Shown: positions 1 to 6,526 of the stretch, one piece after another
Layout of the letters: every line of letters starts with the position of its first letter
Position numbering within the stretch: the stretch's first letter is position 1
Origin: CAZGUX01 sp046160045
GTDB taxonomy: Bacteria; Acidobacteriota; Terriglobia; Bryobacterales; Bryobacteraceae
Direction of reading: 5' to 3'
DNA: 16,461 bases
NCBI GenBank assembly: GCA_046160045.1
Contig: JBJXGR010000262.1
Span: 1-16,461, forward strand
Position numbers and translations under genes: made by a program
The notes under the pieces: generated by a model
Seen by the model: only the letters and a program-made list of their open reading frames with translations
What the model was told of the DNA's origin: nothing
Databases searched by the model: none

Positions 1-131
1 AGACCTTGGAAGGTAAGGCGGGCGTGATTTTCATGCCGAGCGGCCTGGAGTTGGAAGCTCTCATCCAGACCGCTGGCGACGTCCTTTCCTGCAAGTGGAA
101 GAAGATGTTCCACCACACGCTGGTCGAGTAG
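1..131 (+). CDS. C-terminal fragment of an unidentified protein
   Basis: An open frame enters from the left edge (first full codon at 3) and ends at TAG 129-131, giving the last 42 residues of a protein (TLEGKAGVIFMPSG... ending KMFHHTLVE). It is followed by 557 bases with no convincing gene. The fragment has a normal mixed composition with an aromatic, basic C-terminus, but no motif I recognise, so no function is assigned. It is taken as coding because the frame is open to the edge and the repeat island starts right after its stop. Confidence 0.5.
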   Translation, partial: TLEGKAGVIFMPSGLELEALIQTAGDVLSCKWKKMFHHTLVE

Positions 132-163
132 CAAGGGTCGCCGAGCACCAACGAACTGGGGCT

Positions 164-270
164 GCTGAAGACGGAGCCGCGACCGGAAGGGAGCGGGCAT
201 TCCCGCTGAAGACGGAGCCGCGACCGGAAGGGAGCGGGTATGCCTGCTGAAGACCGCGACCGGAAGGGAG
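164..270. repeat. Three tandem copies of a GC-rich repeat, 41-bp period
   Basis: Copies 1 (164-197) and 2 (205-238) are identical over 34 nt. Each begins GCTGAAGACGGAGCC and contains GCGACCGGAAGGGAGCGGG. Copy 3 (246-270) has lost five bases (GGAGC) and ends after GGAAGGGAG. Starts are exactly 41 nt apart, separated by short variable linkers. From memory, the core CGCGACCGGAAGGGAGCGG resembles a repeat scattered through Solibacter-like genomes, where it gives spurious peptides containing PLPSGRGS; that link is unverified here. Confidence 0.85.
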
Positions 271-307
271 TGCCACATGGGCCTGCGGCCCACCAAAGGT
301 GATGAAA
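267..307. repeat. Dispersed repeat, copy 1
   Basis: A 41-nt unit matching 504-543 with one mismatch and one single-base gap; the last 25 nt are identical. It contains TGGGCCTGCGGCCCA, a perfect 6-bp palindrome around TGC, and directly abuts the third tandem copy. Read as protein it gives GLRPTKGDE or MACGPPKVMK, peptides I associate with many hypothetical acidobacterial ORFs, which suggests a genome-wide repeat and not a gene. Confidence 0.8.
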
Positions 308-338
308 AACGCGCTCCGAGCCCCGAGCGGAAGAAGCC

Positions 339-437
339 GTGAAAAAACAGGGACGTTCACCCCGTTTCACGGCCACGAATCGTTGATTCTCCACGAAACG
401 TCGACCGGGAAACGGGGTGGATGTCCCGTTTTTTCAC
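339..437. repeat. REPIN-like pair of inverted palindromic arms
   Basis: The left arm (339-368) and right arm (409-437) are reverse complements over about 30 nt, with one bulged A and two differences that would be G-U pairs in RNA. Pairing continues after one mismatch to 370-372 with 405-407. Each arm is itself a palindrome: in the right arm AAACGGG (410-416) pairs with CCCGTTT (425-431) around an 8-nt loop and is followed by a T run (429-434). Two inverted REP-like units around a spacer is the REPIN arrangement mobilised by RAYT transposases. No transposase is present in the window. Either arm could also act as an intrinsic terminator. Confidence 0.75.
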
Positions 438-503
438 AACTCCGTAAACGAGGGGGTCCCTTCCCGCGCCAAGGAGTTCACGGCCCAGGAGCGGTTTTTC
501 AAC

Positions 504-543
504 GGAGTGCCCCATGGCCTGCGGCCCACCAAAGGTGATGAAA
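504..543. repeat. Dispersed repeat, copy 2
   Basis: Second copy of the 40-nt unit at 267-307, in the same orientation. It differs by A to C in the GTGCC-CAT segment and by one G fewer in the GGG run, and retains the GGCC-TGC-GGCC palindrome. The flanks differ from those of copy 1, so this is not a simple local duplication of a longer block. Confidence 0.8.
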
Positions 544-599
544 GGTGGGCGAGAGCTTGGCGCGACCCTCCAGTGGCGCCGGGTCCCTGCTGTACGCGC

Positions 600-630
600 C
601 CGCCGGGCGACAAAAAACGTCGCCCGGCGG
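600..630. other. Perfect 12-bp GC-rich hairpin
   Basis: CCGCCGGGCGAC (600-611) and GTCGCCCGGCGG (619-630) pair perfectly around a 7-nt A-rich loop. There is no T run on either side in either direction, so it is not a standard intrinsic terminator. It lies 22 bases upstream of the -35 box of toxin-antitoxin module 1 and might insulate that promoter or be another mobile repeat unit. Confidence 0.6.
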
Positions 631-652
631 CACTTTCACGGGAGCGGGCATC

Positions 653-682
653 TTGACATGTTTAGCACATGTCTTATATGCT
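653..682 (+). promoter_or_regulatory. Promoter and palindromic operator of TA module 1
   Basis: A consensus -35 box TTGACA (653-658) and a -10 box TATGCT (677-682) are separated by 18 bp. The spacer and -35 hold a perfect inverted repeat, GACATGT-ttagc-ACATGTC (655-673). Binding there would block RNA polymerase, as expected for autorepression by an RHH antitoxin or its toxin complex. The expected transcription start (about 689) coincides with the ATG at 689, so the transcript is probably leaderless. Confidence 0.7.
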
Positions 683-688
683 GAACGC

Positions 689-919
689 ATGTCGAAAATG
701 ATTCAGGTGCGGGACGTTCCTGAACAGGTGCACAGCACGCTGAAAGCTCGCGCCGCTCGCGAGGGCATGAGTCTGTCGGACCTGATCAAGAGGGAGTTGG
801 AGCGGGTCGTAGAACGGCCGACGATGCGCGAGTGGCTGGAGCGCACAGAGCAACTCAGGCCGATCACGACCAAGCGGAGCGCCGCGCAGGCAGTGCGCGA
901 GCTTCGGGATGCCGGATGA
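689..919 (+). CDS. vapB: FitA/VapB-type ribbon-helix-helix antitoxin
   Basis: 76-residue antitoxin, first gene of a type II toxin-antitoxin operon. The N-terminal segment (MIQVRDVPEQVHSTLKARA) is a ribbon-helix-helix DNA-binding motif of the FitA-like family: one strand, then two helices carrying SLSDLIKREL. The charged C-terminal half is expected to wrap and inhibit the PIN toxin. ATG 689 is chosen because it follows the promoter by one turn; ATG 698 is an alternative, and neither has a ribosome-binding site. The stop overlaps the toxin start (ATGA, 916-919), indicating translational coupling. Probably autoregulated through the palindrome at 655-673. Confidence 0.85.
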   Translation: MSKMIQVRDVPEQVHSTLKARAAREGMSLSDLIKRELERVVERPTMREWLERTEQLRPITTKRSAAQAVRELRDAG

Positions 920-1308
920 TTGTTCTGGATGCGTCTGTCGTTGTAGAACTGCTGACGAACGGGCCGTTGGCTGATTCGCTGAGACACGATCTGGCCGGGC
1001 GCAACGAATCATTCATTGCTCCGCACCTGCTCGACGTGGAAGTCGTGAGCGCGATCAGAAATCTGGTAGCCGGTCAACGGATCGATTCGCATCGAAGCGA
1101 TCAGATATTGACGGGACTCGCGTTGCTGCCCGCTCAACGCTTCCCGCACACGCCCCTGCTAAAGCGCATGTGGGAACTGCGGCACAACTTCACCGCCTAC
1201 GACGCCGCGTACATCGCCTTGGCGGAGGCGACGAATTCAGTCCTGTTCACCAGTGATGAAAAGCTGTCCAGGGGCCATCGCGCCCGCGTCGCCCTGTTCA
1301 CCCGCTGA
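916..1308 (+). CDS. vapC: VapC-type PIN-domain ribonuclease toxin
   Basis: 130-residue single PIN domain, expected to be a metal-dependent RNase that blocks translation when its antitoxin is degraded. The conserved acidic residues are all visible: D5 in MIVLDAS, E42 in LLDVEVVSAI, D96 in TAYDAAYIALAEA and D114 in FTSDEKL. The start overlaps the antitoxin stop by four bases (ATGA). All catalytic residues are intact, so it looks active. The subfamily pairs with FitA-like antitoxins. A 151-nt gap without a clear terminator separates it from the convergent amidohydrolase. Confidence 0.9.
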   Translation: MIVLDASVVVELLTNGPLADSLRHDLAGRNESFIAPHLLDVEVVSAIRNLVAGQRIDSHRSDQILTGLALLPAQRFPHTPLLKRMWELRHNFTAYDAAYIALAEATNSVLFTSDEKLSRGHRARVALFTR

Positions 1309-1459
1309 CTTCTTTTTGGTTCTGTAGTTTATCCACAGGTCATCGAGAAGCGCGGGGTGTCGGGGAGGCTCTAACCCTTGGCCTGCCATACGCGATTCGA
1401 AGATTTGGAAAGGCTTCTCGCCGGGCATCCTGCACGACGCACAAGCTTGCGCAACGGCG

Positions 1460-3004
1460 TTAATTCCCCTGGTGCCGTACCGCCACTCCCGCGCGCGCGT
1501 CGGTGAGCTTGCCGTCCCTTACCGCGAACTGCCCGTTCACCAGCACGTGATGAATCCCGTGCGGATCTCGCGCCGGATTGCGGTAATCGGATTCCGTCCC
1601 GATCGATGCCGCGTCGAACACCACCGCGTCCGCGAACCAGCCCTTCTGTAACTGCCCCCGATCGCGCATCCGGAACCGGCGCGCGGCTTGCGCGCTGGTC
1701 TTCACCACCGCCTGCTCCAACGGCATCAGCTTCTTTTCGCGCACGTACTCCCCAAAGAACTTCGGATACGTGCCGTACGTCCGCGGATGCGACAGACCTT
1801 CGGTCACCAGACCATCCGTGATCACCGAAGTCAGCGGATGGCACAGCACCCTGGCCAGATTGGCTTCGTTGTTGTTGAACGAGATGATAAACACGGAGCC
1901 GCTCTCCTCCTCCAGCAGGTCCATGACGGTCGCGGGCGCGGGCCGGCCCCGTTCGGCGGCTATGCGGGCGATCGATTTCCCCACGTGAGCCTGGTTCGCT
2001 TCGGACTTTAAGTAACAAATCACAATGTCGTCCCACGTGTTCGACATGTAGTCGTCGGTCTCCCGCGCAATCCGGTCCCGATGCGTGGGCGACGACAGCC
2101 ACTCCAGCAGTTTGGGCACGCCGCCATCCTGACACCAGCCGGGCAGGAGTTGGATGATCGAGCAGGAGCCGGCCAAATAGGGGTAGGCGTCAATCTCGAT
2201 GTCCAAGCCGCCGGCGCGGGCGGTTTCAATACGTTCCAACGCGGGTTCGAGCTTGCTCCAGTTCTTCTGCCCGACGACCTGCATGTGGGAGATCTGTACG
2301 GGAACGCCCGCTCCATGGCCGATCGCGATCGCTTCGTCGATGGCCTCCAGCACGCGGAACTTGTAGTCGCGCATGTGGGTGGCGTAGTACGCGTTGTGTT
2401 TGCGCACCGTGCCGCACAGGCGGATCAACTCCTCGATCGACGCAAAGCTGCTGGGCAGGATGTTGAGGCCGCTCGAGAGTCCGATCGCTCCGCCTTCCAG
2501 TGATTGGTCGAGCGTACGCTCCATCTTCCGCATCTCATCTTCCGTGGCGGCATCGGCGCGCATGGCCATCACGTACTCGCGGAGGGTTCCGTTGCCCAAC
2601 AGGCTGGCCACGTTGACGCGTGAGCCGCCGCTCTCGAGCGACTCGAAGTACTCGCCGGCTCCGTTCATGCCGTTCTCCGGGTGCCGGCCAAACAGCTCAC
2701 CGTTGCCCTGCAGGTGGCGCGGATGGGTCGGGAACATGGAGATTCCGCAATTACCTACAACCTCCGTCGTGATGCCCTGCAGTACTTTGTTCGGCAGATG
2801 GCGGATGACTTCGTGGTCGCTGTGGCTGTGCACGTCGACGAACCCCGGCACAACATGCAACCCGGTGCAGTCTACCGTCTCGAACTGCCCGGATGCCTCG
2901 ACCGGCCCGGCCTCCGCGATGCGGGCGCCGTCAATCAACAGGTCACCGGCTCTTGGTTTCGAGCCAGTTCCGTCCACAATCGTTACGTTTTGTAAGAGAA
3001 TCAT
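1460..3004 (-). CDS. N-acyl-D-amino-acid deacylase (D-aminoacylase family amidohydrolase)
   Basis: 514 residues, the usual length for D-aminoacylases, which hydrolyse N-acyl-D-amino acids to the D-amino acid and a carboxylate. Family metal and active-site positions are present in order: H59 and H61 (DVHSHSD), C86 (GNCGIS), H210 (YATHMRD), H240 (QISHMQ) and D397 (VITDG). An N-terminal and C-terminal beta-sandwich (residues 1-50 and 450-500) flank the barrel. No signal peptide, so cytoplasmic. It starts six bases after the SDR stop, with AGGTGA (complement of 3011-3016) as ribosome-binding site, so it is the second gene of an SDR-deacylase operon. The family also contains members with other amide or imide substrates, so the exact substrate is open. 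Confidence 0.85.
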   Translation of the reverse strand: MILLQNVTIVDGTGSKPRAGDLLIDGARIAEAGPVEASGQFETVDCTGLHVVPGFVDVHSHSDHEVIRHLPNKVLQGITTEVVGNCGISMFPTHPRHLQGNGELFGRHPENGMNGAGEYFESLESGGSRVNVASLLGNGTLREYVMAMRADAATEDEMRKMERTLDQSLEGGAIGLSSGLNILPSSFASIEELIRLCGTVRKHNAYYATHMRDYKFRVLEAIDEAIAIGHGAGVPVQISHMQVVGQKNWSKLEPALERIETARAGGLDIEIDAYPYLAGSCSIIQLLPGWCQDGGVPKLLEWLSSPTHRDRIARETDDYMSNTWDDIVICYLKSEANQAHVGKSIARIAAERGRPAPATVMDLLEEESGSVFIISFNNNEANLARVLCHPLTSVITDGLVTEGLSHPRTYGTYPKFFGEYVREKKLMPLEQAVVKTSAQAARRFRMRDRGQLQKGWFADAVVFDAASIGTESDYRNPARDPHGIHHVLVNGQFAVRDGKLTDARAGVAVRHQGN

Positions 3005-3010
3005 GATATT

Positions 3011-3790
3011 TCACCTAGGATTCGGAAGAACGTAACCGCCATCAATTCGCAGGCAAGTGCCGGTGACGTACGACGAATCATCAGACGCCAGGTACAGCAC
3101 CCCCTTGGCGATCTCGGAAGGCTGGCCGAGACGTCCCCACATCAGCTTCTTCCCCTCGCGCTCGATCATCTCGTCGCCGAACGAAATATGTTCCCCGGGC
3201 GTATCGATCCAGCCGGGTTCGATGAAGTTGACGCGGATCTTGTGCGGCGCCAGCTCCACCGCCATCGTACGGGCCAGATGATTGATCGCGGCCTTGGCCG
3301 CGTTGTAGTCGGAAGCTCCGCCATAGGGCCGCTCCGCGTGAACGGAACTGATGTTGATGATGGCCCCGCCCTGCCCCTGGTGAATCATCTGGAGGGCGGC
3401 GAACTGGCTGCAATGGAAGACGCCCCAGAAGATCACCCCGAGGGTCCGCTCGACGTCCTCGACCTCCAGGTCGATAAACTGCTTGCGGGTGCCCTTCGCC
3501 GCGTTGTTGACGAGGATGTCGACGCGCCCCAGGCGGCTGACGGTCTCTTCGATCAACTGGCGGTCGCGCGCACGGTCGGCGACGTCGCCCTGAAAGAAGA
3601 ACGCCTTTTGTCCCAGGGTTTCGATCTGGCGGACGACATCCCTGGCTTCCTCCGTGTCCCGGAAGTCGTTAACGGCGACGTCCGCGCCGTTCGTCGCAAG
3701 CTCCAGCGCGCAGGCTCGCCCGATTCCGCGCGCGGCTCCGGTCACCACCGCGACTTTGCCTTCCAGCTTCTTGGTACCCATCGTGCTCAT
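3011..3790 (-). CDS. Short-chain dehydrogenase/reductase (SDR)
   Basis: 259-residue classical SDR, an NAD(P)-dependent alcohol/ketone oxidoreductase. Visible motifs: cofactor-binding TGAARGIG (17-24), NNAA (95-98), catalytic S149, Y162 and K166 (S-x12-Y-x3-K) and the C-terminal YVTGTCLRIDGGY segment. The start at 3790 (MSTMGTKK) is preferred over the longer upstream ATG at 3832, which would run into the divergent gene; ATG 3781 is possible. No ribosome-binding site is seen before the start. Only 22 bases separate it from the divergent PhyH gene. Substrate unknown; it resembles glucose 1-dehydrogenase/3-oxoacyl reductase-like SDRs. Confidence 0.9.
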   Translation of the reverse strand: MSTMGTKKLEGKVAVVTGAARGIGRACALELATNGADVAVNDFRDTEEARDVVRQIETLGQKAFFFQGDVADRARDRQLIEETVSRLGRVDILVNNAAKGTRKQFIDLEVEDVERTLGVIFWGVFHCSQFAALQMIHQGQGGAIINISSVHAERPYGGASDYNAAKAAINHLARTMAVELAPHKIRVNFIEPGWIDTPGEHISFGDEMIEREGKKLMWGRLGQPSEIAKGVLYLASDDSSYVTGTCLRIDGGYVLPNPR

Positions 3791-3837
3791 TAGACTACAA
3801 TCTGAATTATCTATGCAGACTGCGACTACCAATTGGT
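3771..3837. promoter_or_regulatory. Compact divergent promoter region (tentative)
   Basis: The divergent start codons at 3790 (minus) and 3813 (plus) are 22 bp apart. For the plus strand, TACAAT (3796-3801) is a good -10 with a weak TTGGTA (3771-3776) 19 bp upstream. For the minus strand, GATAAT (complement of 3806-3811) is a -10 candidate. A perfect palindrome, ACCAATTGGT (3828-3837), lies inside the first codons of the PhyH gene and could be an operator. Both promoters must overlap coding sequence, so the two operons are likely co-regulated. Confidence 0.35.
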
Positions 3838-4646
3838 CCGCCCTGACTCTGGGAGAGCGGATGCGATTTCTGGAAGTGGAAGGTTACCTGGTCCTTCCGG
3901 ACCTGCTCAGCCCGGAGCACGTGGCACGGCTCAAGAAGAGAACCGCGCTGTTTGAGACCACGCCCGTGGATTACAGCCCGTTTCAGCGGGGCCGCCCGAA
4001 CATTCAGTTCGAAGGCGGGGACATCACCGATTTGATCGCGCACCCGCCGACGATCGCGTTCCTGAAGGAGCTGTTCGGGGACGACCTGGTGTTGATGACC
4101 TATGGATACGCACGCTCCGAACCGGGGCATCCGGGAATCAGCCTTCATACGGACGGTCAACCGTGGGGATCGAAAATCTTCGGGAGCGAGGGGAGTTGCC
4201 CCGTGATGGTCAGGGTGCTCTATTACCTGGACGATCTGACGGCGGAGGTCTCGCCCTTCCGCGTCGTGCCACGGTCTCATCTCAGCATGCACGCCGATGG
4301 TAACCCGTACACCCGCTACGAGTCGCACCCTGAGGAAATCGCGGTCACCTGCAAGGCGGGCTCCGCCGTGCTGCTCAACCATCGGGCGTTTCACGGAAAC
4401 TTCCCGAATGTGGGCTCGTACGCACGCGAGATGCTGGCGCTACTCTATCGTCCGGCCTGGGCAGGACCGGCAGTCGGAGAGTTGCCCGCCTGGAATCCGG
4501 GGGACCTCGCCAAACTTCCAGAGGCGGTCCGGCCTTTCTTCCTCGACCGGAACATGCGGAAGGGCGACTATGGGGGCGCTAACAAGCCTCCGAACATGCG
4601 GAGCGAAGCTCCCGGCATCAGCCCAACCCGGTGGGCGCGCCCATGA
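3813..4646 (+). CDS. PhyH (phytanoyl-CoA dioxygenase) family Fe(II)/2-oxoglutarate oxygenase
   Basis: 277 residues, typical of bacterial PhyH-family oxygenases, which hydroxylate small molecules using Fe(II), O2 and 2-oxoglutarate. The iron-binding triad is visible: H112 and D114 (LHTDG) and H194 (RAFHGN), with R205 eleven residues later as the probable 2-oxoglutarate carboxylate ligand. The N-terminal phrase GYLVLPDLLSPEHVARL is characteristic of the family. The product is cytoplasmic. The start at 3813 is 12 bp after a TACAAT -10 box and has no ribosome-binding site. The stop overlaps the next start (ATGA, 4643-4646), so it is translationally coupled to the Asp-box protein. Substrate not predictable from sequence. 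Confidence 0.88.
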   Translation: MQTATTNWSALTLGERMRFLEVEGYLVLPDLLSPEHVARLKKRTALFETTPVDYSPFQRGRPNIQFEGGDITDLIAHPPTIAFLKELFGDDLVLMTYGYARSEPGHPGISLHTDGQPWGSKIFGSEGSCPVMVRVLYYLDDLTAEVSPFRVVPRSHLSMHADGNPYTRYESHPEEIAVTCKAGSAVLLNHRAFHGNFPNVGSYAREMLALLYRPAWAGPAVGELPAWNPGDLAKLPEAVRPFFLDRNMRKGDYGGANKPPNMRSEAPGISPTRWARP

Positions 4647-5749
4647 CGTTCGAGACGGTTGCGGAAGGCTTTGTTTCGCGCCGCGAACCCGGTACGGCCA
4701 CGGCTGTGGCGGGGGGTTCGCGGTGCGCCCTGAATCATCGCGGCGAGATTCTGTGCACGTTCGTGGTGCAGTCGAAGCTAGCGGTCAACGATTTTGTCGC
4801 CATGATCGCGCGCTCGGCAGACGGCGGAGCCACCTGGAGCGACCCTACACCCATCTGGCCGCACCTCAGCGGTAAGCAGTCGATCTTCTGCGCGATCAGC
4901 GGCAGCAGGGCCAACGATTTGTTTCTGTACGGCATCCGCACGCCGATCGATACGCCCGGCGAATCGTTCTGGTCGGACGCGACGCAGGGGTTGAAGCAGA
5001 ACGACCTGGTGTGGGCTCGCTCCGTGGACGGAGGAACAGCCTGGTCCGACCCCGAACACTTGCCGATGGACGGACCCGGTTCGGCGGAAGCGCCCGGGCC
5101 GCTCACCGTGACCAGACAAGGCCGGTGGATCGTCTGCTACGCCCCCTACAATACCTTCGACGCTTCGGTGATTGTGGACAAACAGCGCGTGGTGGCGGCG
5201 ATCAGCGACGACAAGGGACGTTCGTGGCGACACACCGATATGCTGCGGTTCGCCGAACCGAAGTCGGGTGGCGCCGAGGCGTGGGTGATCGAACTCTCCG
5301 ACGGGCGCTTGCTCGGCACCTGCTGGCATGTCAGCCACGACGGCAACGCCGAGTATCCGAACGCGTACACGCTTTCTTCCGACGGAGGCAACACGTGGCT
5401 GCCCACACGCTCCACCGGGATCATGGGTCAGTCGACGGCCCTGACGCCGTTGCCGGACGGCCGGGCATTGTTCATCTACAATCAGCGGAAACACGGCGAG
5501 GTCGGCGTTTGGATTGCCGTCGTGCGGCCTGGCGAATCGGGCTTCGGTGTCGAGTCCAACCAACCCGTGTGGCTCGCCGAGCAGGCGACGTTGAGCGCTT
5601 CGTCCGCCGACCACACCGAGTGGTCGGACTTCGCGTTTGGAGAGCCATCCGCGGTGCTGCTGCCGGACGGAACGCTGCTGCTCGTGCTTTGGTGCGTGCA
5701 ACCCAGCGGGCAGGGAATCCGTTTTGTGAAGCTGCGAATGAAGGAGTGA
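4643..5749 (+). CDS. Asp-box (BNR repeat) sialidase-like protein
   Basis: 368 residues with four Asp-box repeats (S-x-D-x-G-x-T/S-W type) at 58-65, 127-134, 188-195 and 245-252, the mark of a six-bladed sialidase-fold propeller. A sialidase-type general-base glutamate may be E212 in AEAWVIELSDGRL. The classical N-terminal F/Y-R-I-P motif is not recognisable, so sialidase activity is doubtful. There is no signal peptide, unusual for an extracellular glycosidase. ATG 4643 overlapping the PhyH stop is chosen over GTG 4631. Close coupling to the dioxygenase suggests a shared substrate pathway. It could be a glycosidase on an intracellular substrate or a non-catalytic propeller. Confidence 0.8.
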   Translation: MTFETVAEGFVSRREPGTATAVAGGSRCALNHRGEILCTFVVQSKLAVNDFVAMIARSADGGATWSDPTPIWPHLSGKQSIFCAISGSRANDLFLYGIRTPIDTPGESFWSDATQGLKQNDLVWARSVDGGTAWSDPEHLPMDGPGSAEAPGPLTVTRQGRWIVCYAPYNTFDASVIVDKQRVVAAISDDKGRSWRHTDMLRFAEPKSGGAEAWVIELSDGRLLGTCWHVSHDGNAEYPNAYTLSSDGGNTWLPTRSTGIMGQSTALTPLPDGRALFIYNQRKHGEVGVWIAVVRPGESGFGVESNQPVWLAEQATLSASSADHTEWSDFAFGEPSAVLLPDGTLLLVLWCVQPSGQGIRFVKLRMKE

Positions 5750-5755
5750 TGAATC

Positions 5756-6190
5756 ATGCGCTGGCTCGCGTGCCTGGTAGTTCTTCTTGCCGGTTGCCGA
5801 AGCGGCCCGGGCGCCGGCCAAGGCCGCAGCCTGGAGCAGGAGTTCGAACACACCATGACCGGCGCCACGCTGATCGGCAAGTTCTCCGCCGGATCGAATG
5901 ACAGGCTGGCGGATGATCGCTACACGATCTCCAAGGTGACTCGGATGCCGGGCGACGTGTGGCTGATCCACACTCGCATCCAGTATGGCGGCAACGACTA
6001 TACGGTGCCGGTTCCGGTGAAGGTCCTGTGGGCGGGCGACACGCCGGTCATTTCGCTGACGGACGTAACGATTCCCGGCCATGGCACGTTCACGGCTCGC
6101 GTGTTGATCTATCGCGACCAGTACGCCGGCACATGGTCGTCGAGCAAAGGTCACGGCGGCCAGATGTTCGGCCGGATCGAGCGCAAGTAA
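5756..6190 (+). CDS. Small putative lipoprotein
   Basis: 144 residues starting with a short basic and hydrophobic segment ending in a lipobox, LLAGC (C14), so it is probably lipid-anchored; arginine rather than aspartate follows the cysteine, consistent with outer-membrane sorting. The mature part is about 130 residues, beta-rich in character (for example NDYTVPVPVKVLW and VTIPGHGTFTARVLIY), with no family I can name. AAGGAG (5741-5746) lies nine bases before the ATG, overlapping the end of the Asp-box gene, which places it third in the PhyH operon. Confidence 0.75.
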   Translation: MRWLACLVVLLAGCRSGPGAGQGRSLEQEFEHTMTGATLIGKFSAGSNDRLADDRYTISKVTRMPGDVWLIHTRIQYGGNDYTVPVPVKVLWAGDTPVISLTDVTIPGHGTFTARVLIYRDQYAGTWSSSKGHGGQMFGRIERK

Positions 6191-6226
6191 CCACCGCCTC
6201 TTTCCAGGACAATGGATACCGGCTGC

Positions 6227-6245
6227 TAAAATGGCCACTGGGGTG
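6227..6245 (+). promoter_or_regulatory. -10 box and ribosome-binding site of TA module 2
   Basis: TAAAAT (6227-6232) matches the -10 consensus in five of six positions, with no convincing -35 upstream. GGGGTGA (6239-6245) lies five bases before the ATG at 6251 and can serve as ribosome-binding site. This supports separate transcription of the module from the lipoprotein gene 60 bp upstream. Confidence 0.45.
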
Positions 6246-6250
6246 ACCAC

Positions 6251-6526
6251 ATGAGAATCAGCACCGTACGGGAGTTTCGGGACAACGCAACAGGCCTCCT
6301 GCGATCAAAGTCTCCGATCCTTGTGACGCGTCGCGGGCGTCTGGCTGGAGTCTTTTTCCCCTGGCCTGAGGCTACGTTTCCGATCGAGTTCAAGAGGGAA
6401 CTGTTCGCCACGTTGAGTGCGGAGGTGGGGAAGGAGATCAAGAAGCGCGGCTTGAGTGAAGAGGAGATCGAGGCCGACTTCGAGTCCTGGCGAAAGGATC
6501 GGCGTGCGGCTCGCAGCCGACGCTAA
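6251..6526 (+). CDS. Phd/YefM-like antitoxin
   Basis: 91 residues. The start MRISTVREFRDNATGLLRSKSPILVTRRGRLAGV-type pattern (residues 1-34) is the Phd/YefM fold: first strand, helix, then the ILVTRRGRLAGV strands. The C-terminal half (residues 45-91) is helical and strongly charged, with many acidic then basic residues, as expected for the toxin-wrapping segment. It is followed by a PIN toxin whose start lies 23 bases inside this gene. It is expected to bind its own promoter. The Phd assignment rests on the N-terminal pattern only. Confidence 0.75.
   Translation: MRISTVREFRDNATGLLRSKSPILVTRRGRLAGVFFPWPEATFPIEFKRELFATLSAEVGKEIKKRGLSEEEIEADFESWRKDRRAARSRR

Larger units (their letters stand above)
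132..652. other. Repeat-rich non-coding island
   Basis: About 520 bases between the partial gene and toxin-antitoxin module 1. Short open frames exist on both strands but they run through repeats and have no family resemblance. Instead the stretch holds three tandem copies of a 34-nt unit (164-270), two copies of a 40-nt unit (267-307 and 504-543), an inverted pair of palindromic arms (339-437) and a perfect 12-bp hairpin (600-630). The 12-mer GGGAGCGGGCAT also occurs at both ends (190-201 and 640-651). The island reads as an accumulation of dispersed repeats, not as a decayed gene. Confidence 0.7.

Noticed and set aside
164..270. Tandem repeats as a CRISPR array
   Set aside because: The spacers would be only about 7-8 nt, the third unit is deleted internally, and no cas gene is present.
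299..656. Two overlapping plus-strand open frames of 79 codons in the repeat island
   Set aside because: They run through the palindromic arms and the dispersed repeat, with no ribosome-binding site or family resemblance; the repeats explain the sequence.
1329..1337. A perfect DnaA-box sequence TTATCCACA in the gap after module 1
   Set aside because: A single box without neighbours, AT-rich unwinding region or dnaA/dnaN context is expected by chance now and then in this much DNA; not evidence for an origin.
4778..6250. A 490-codon minus-strand open frame antisense to the Asp-box and lipoprotein genes
   Set aside because: It is a shadow of high-GC coding on the plus strand: arginine- and histidine-rich, no domain pattern, and the plus frames carry clear Asp-boxes and a lipobox.
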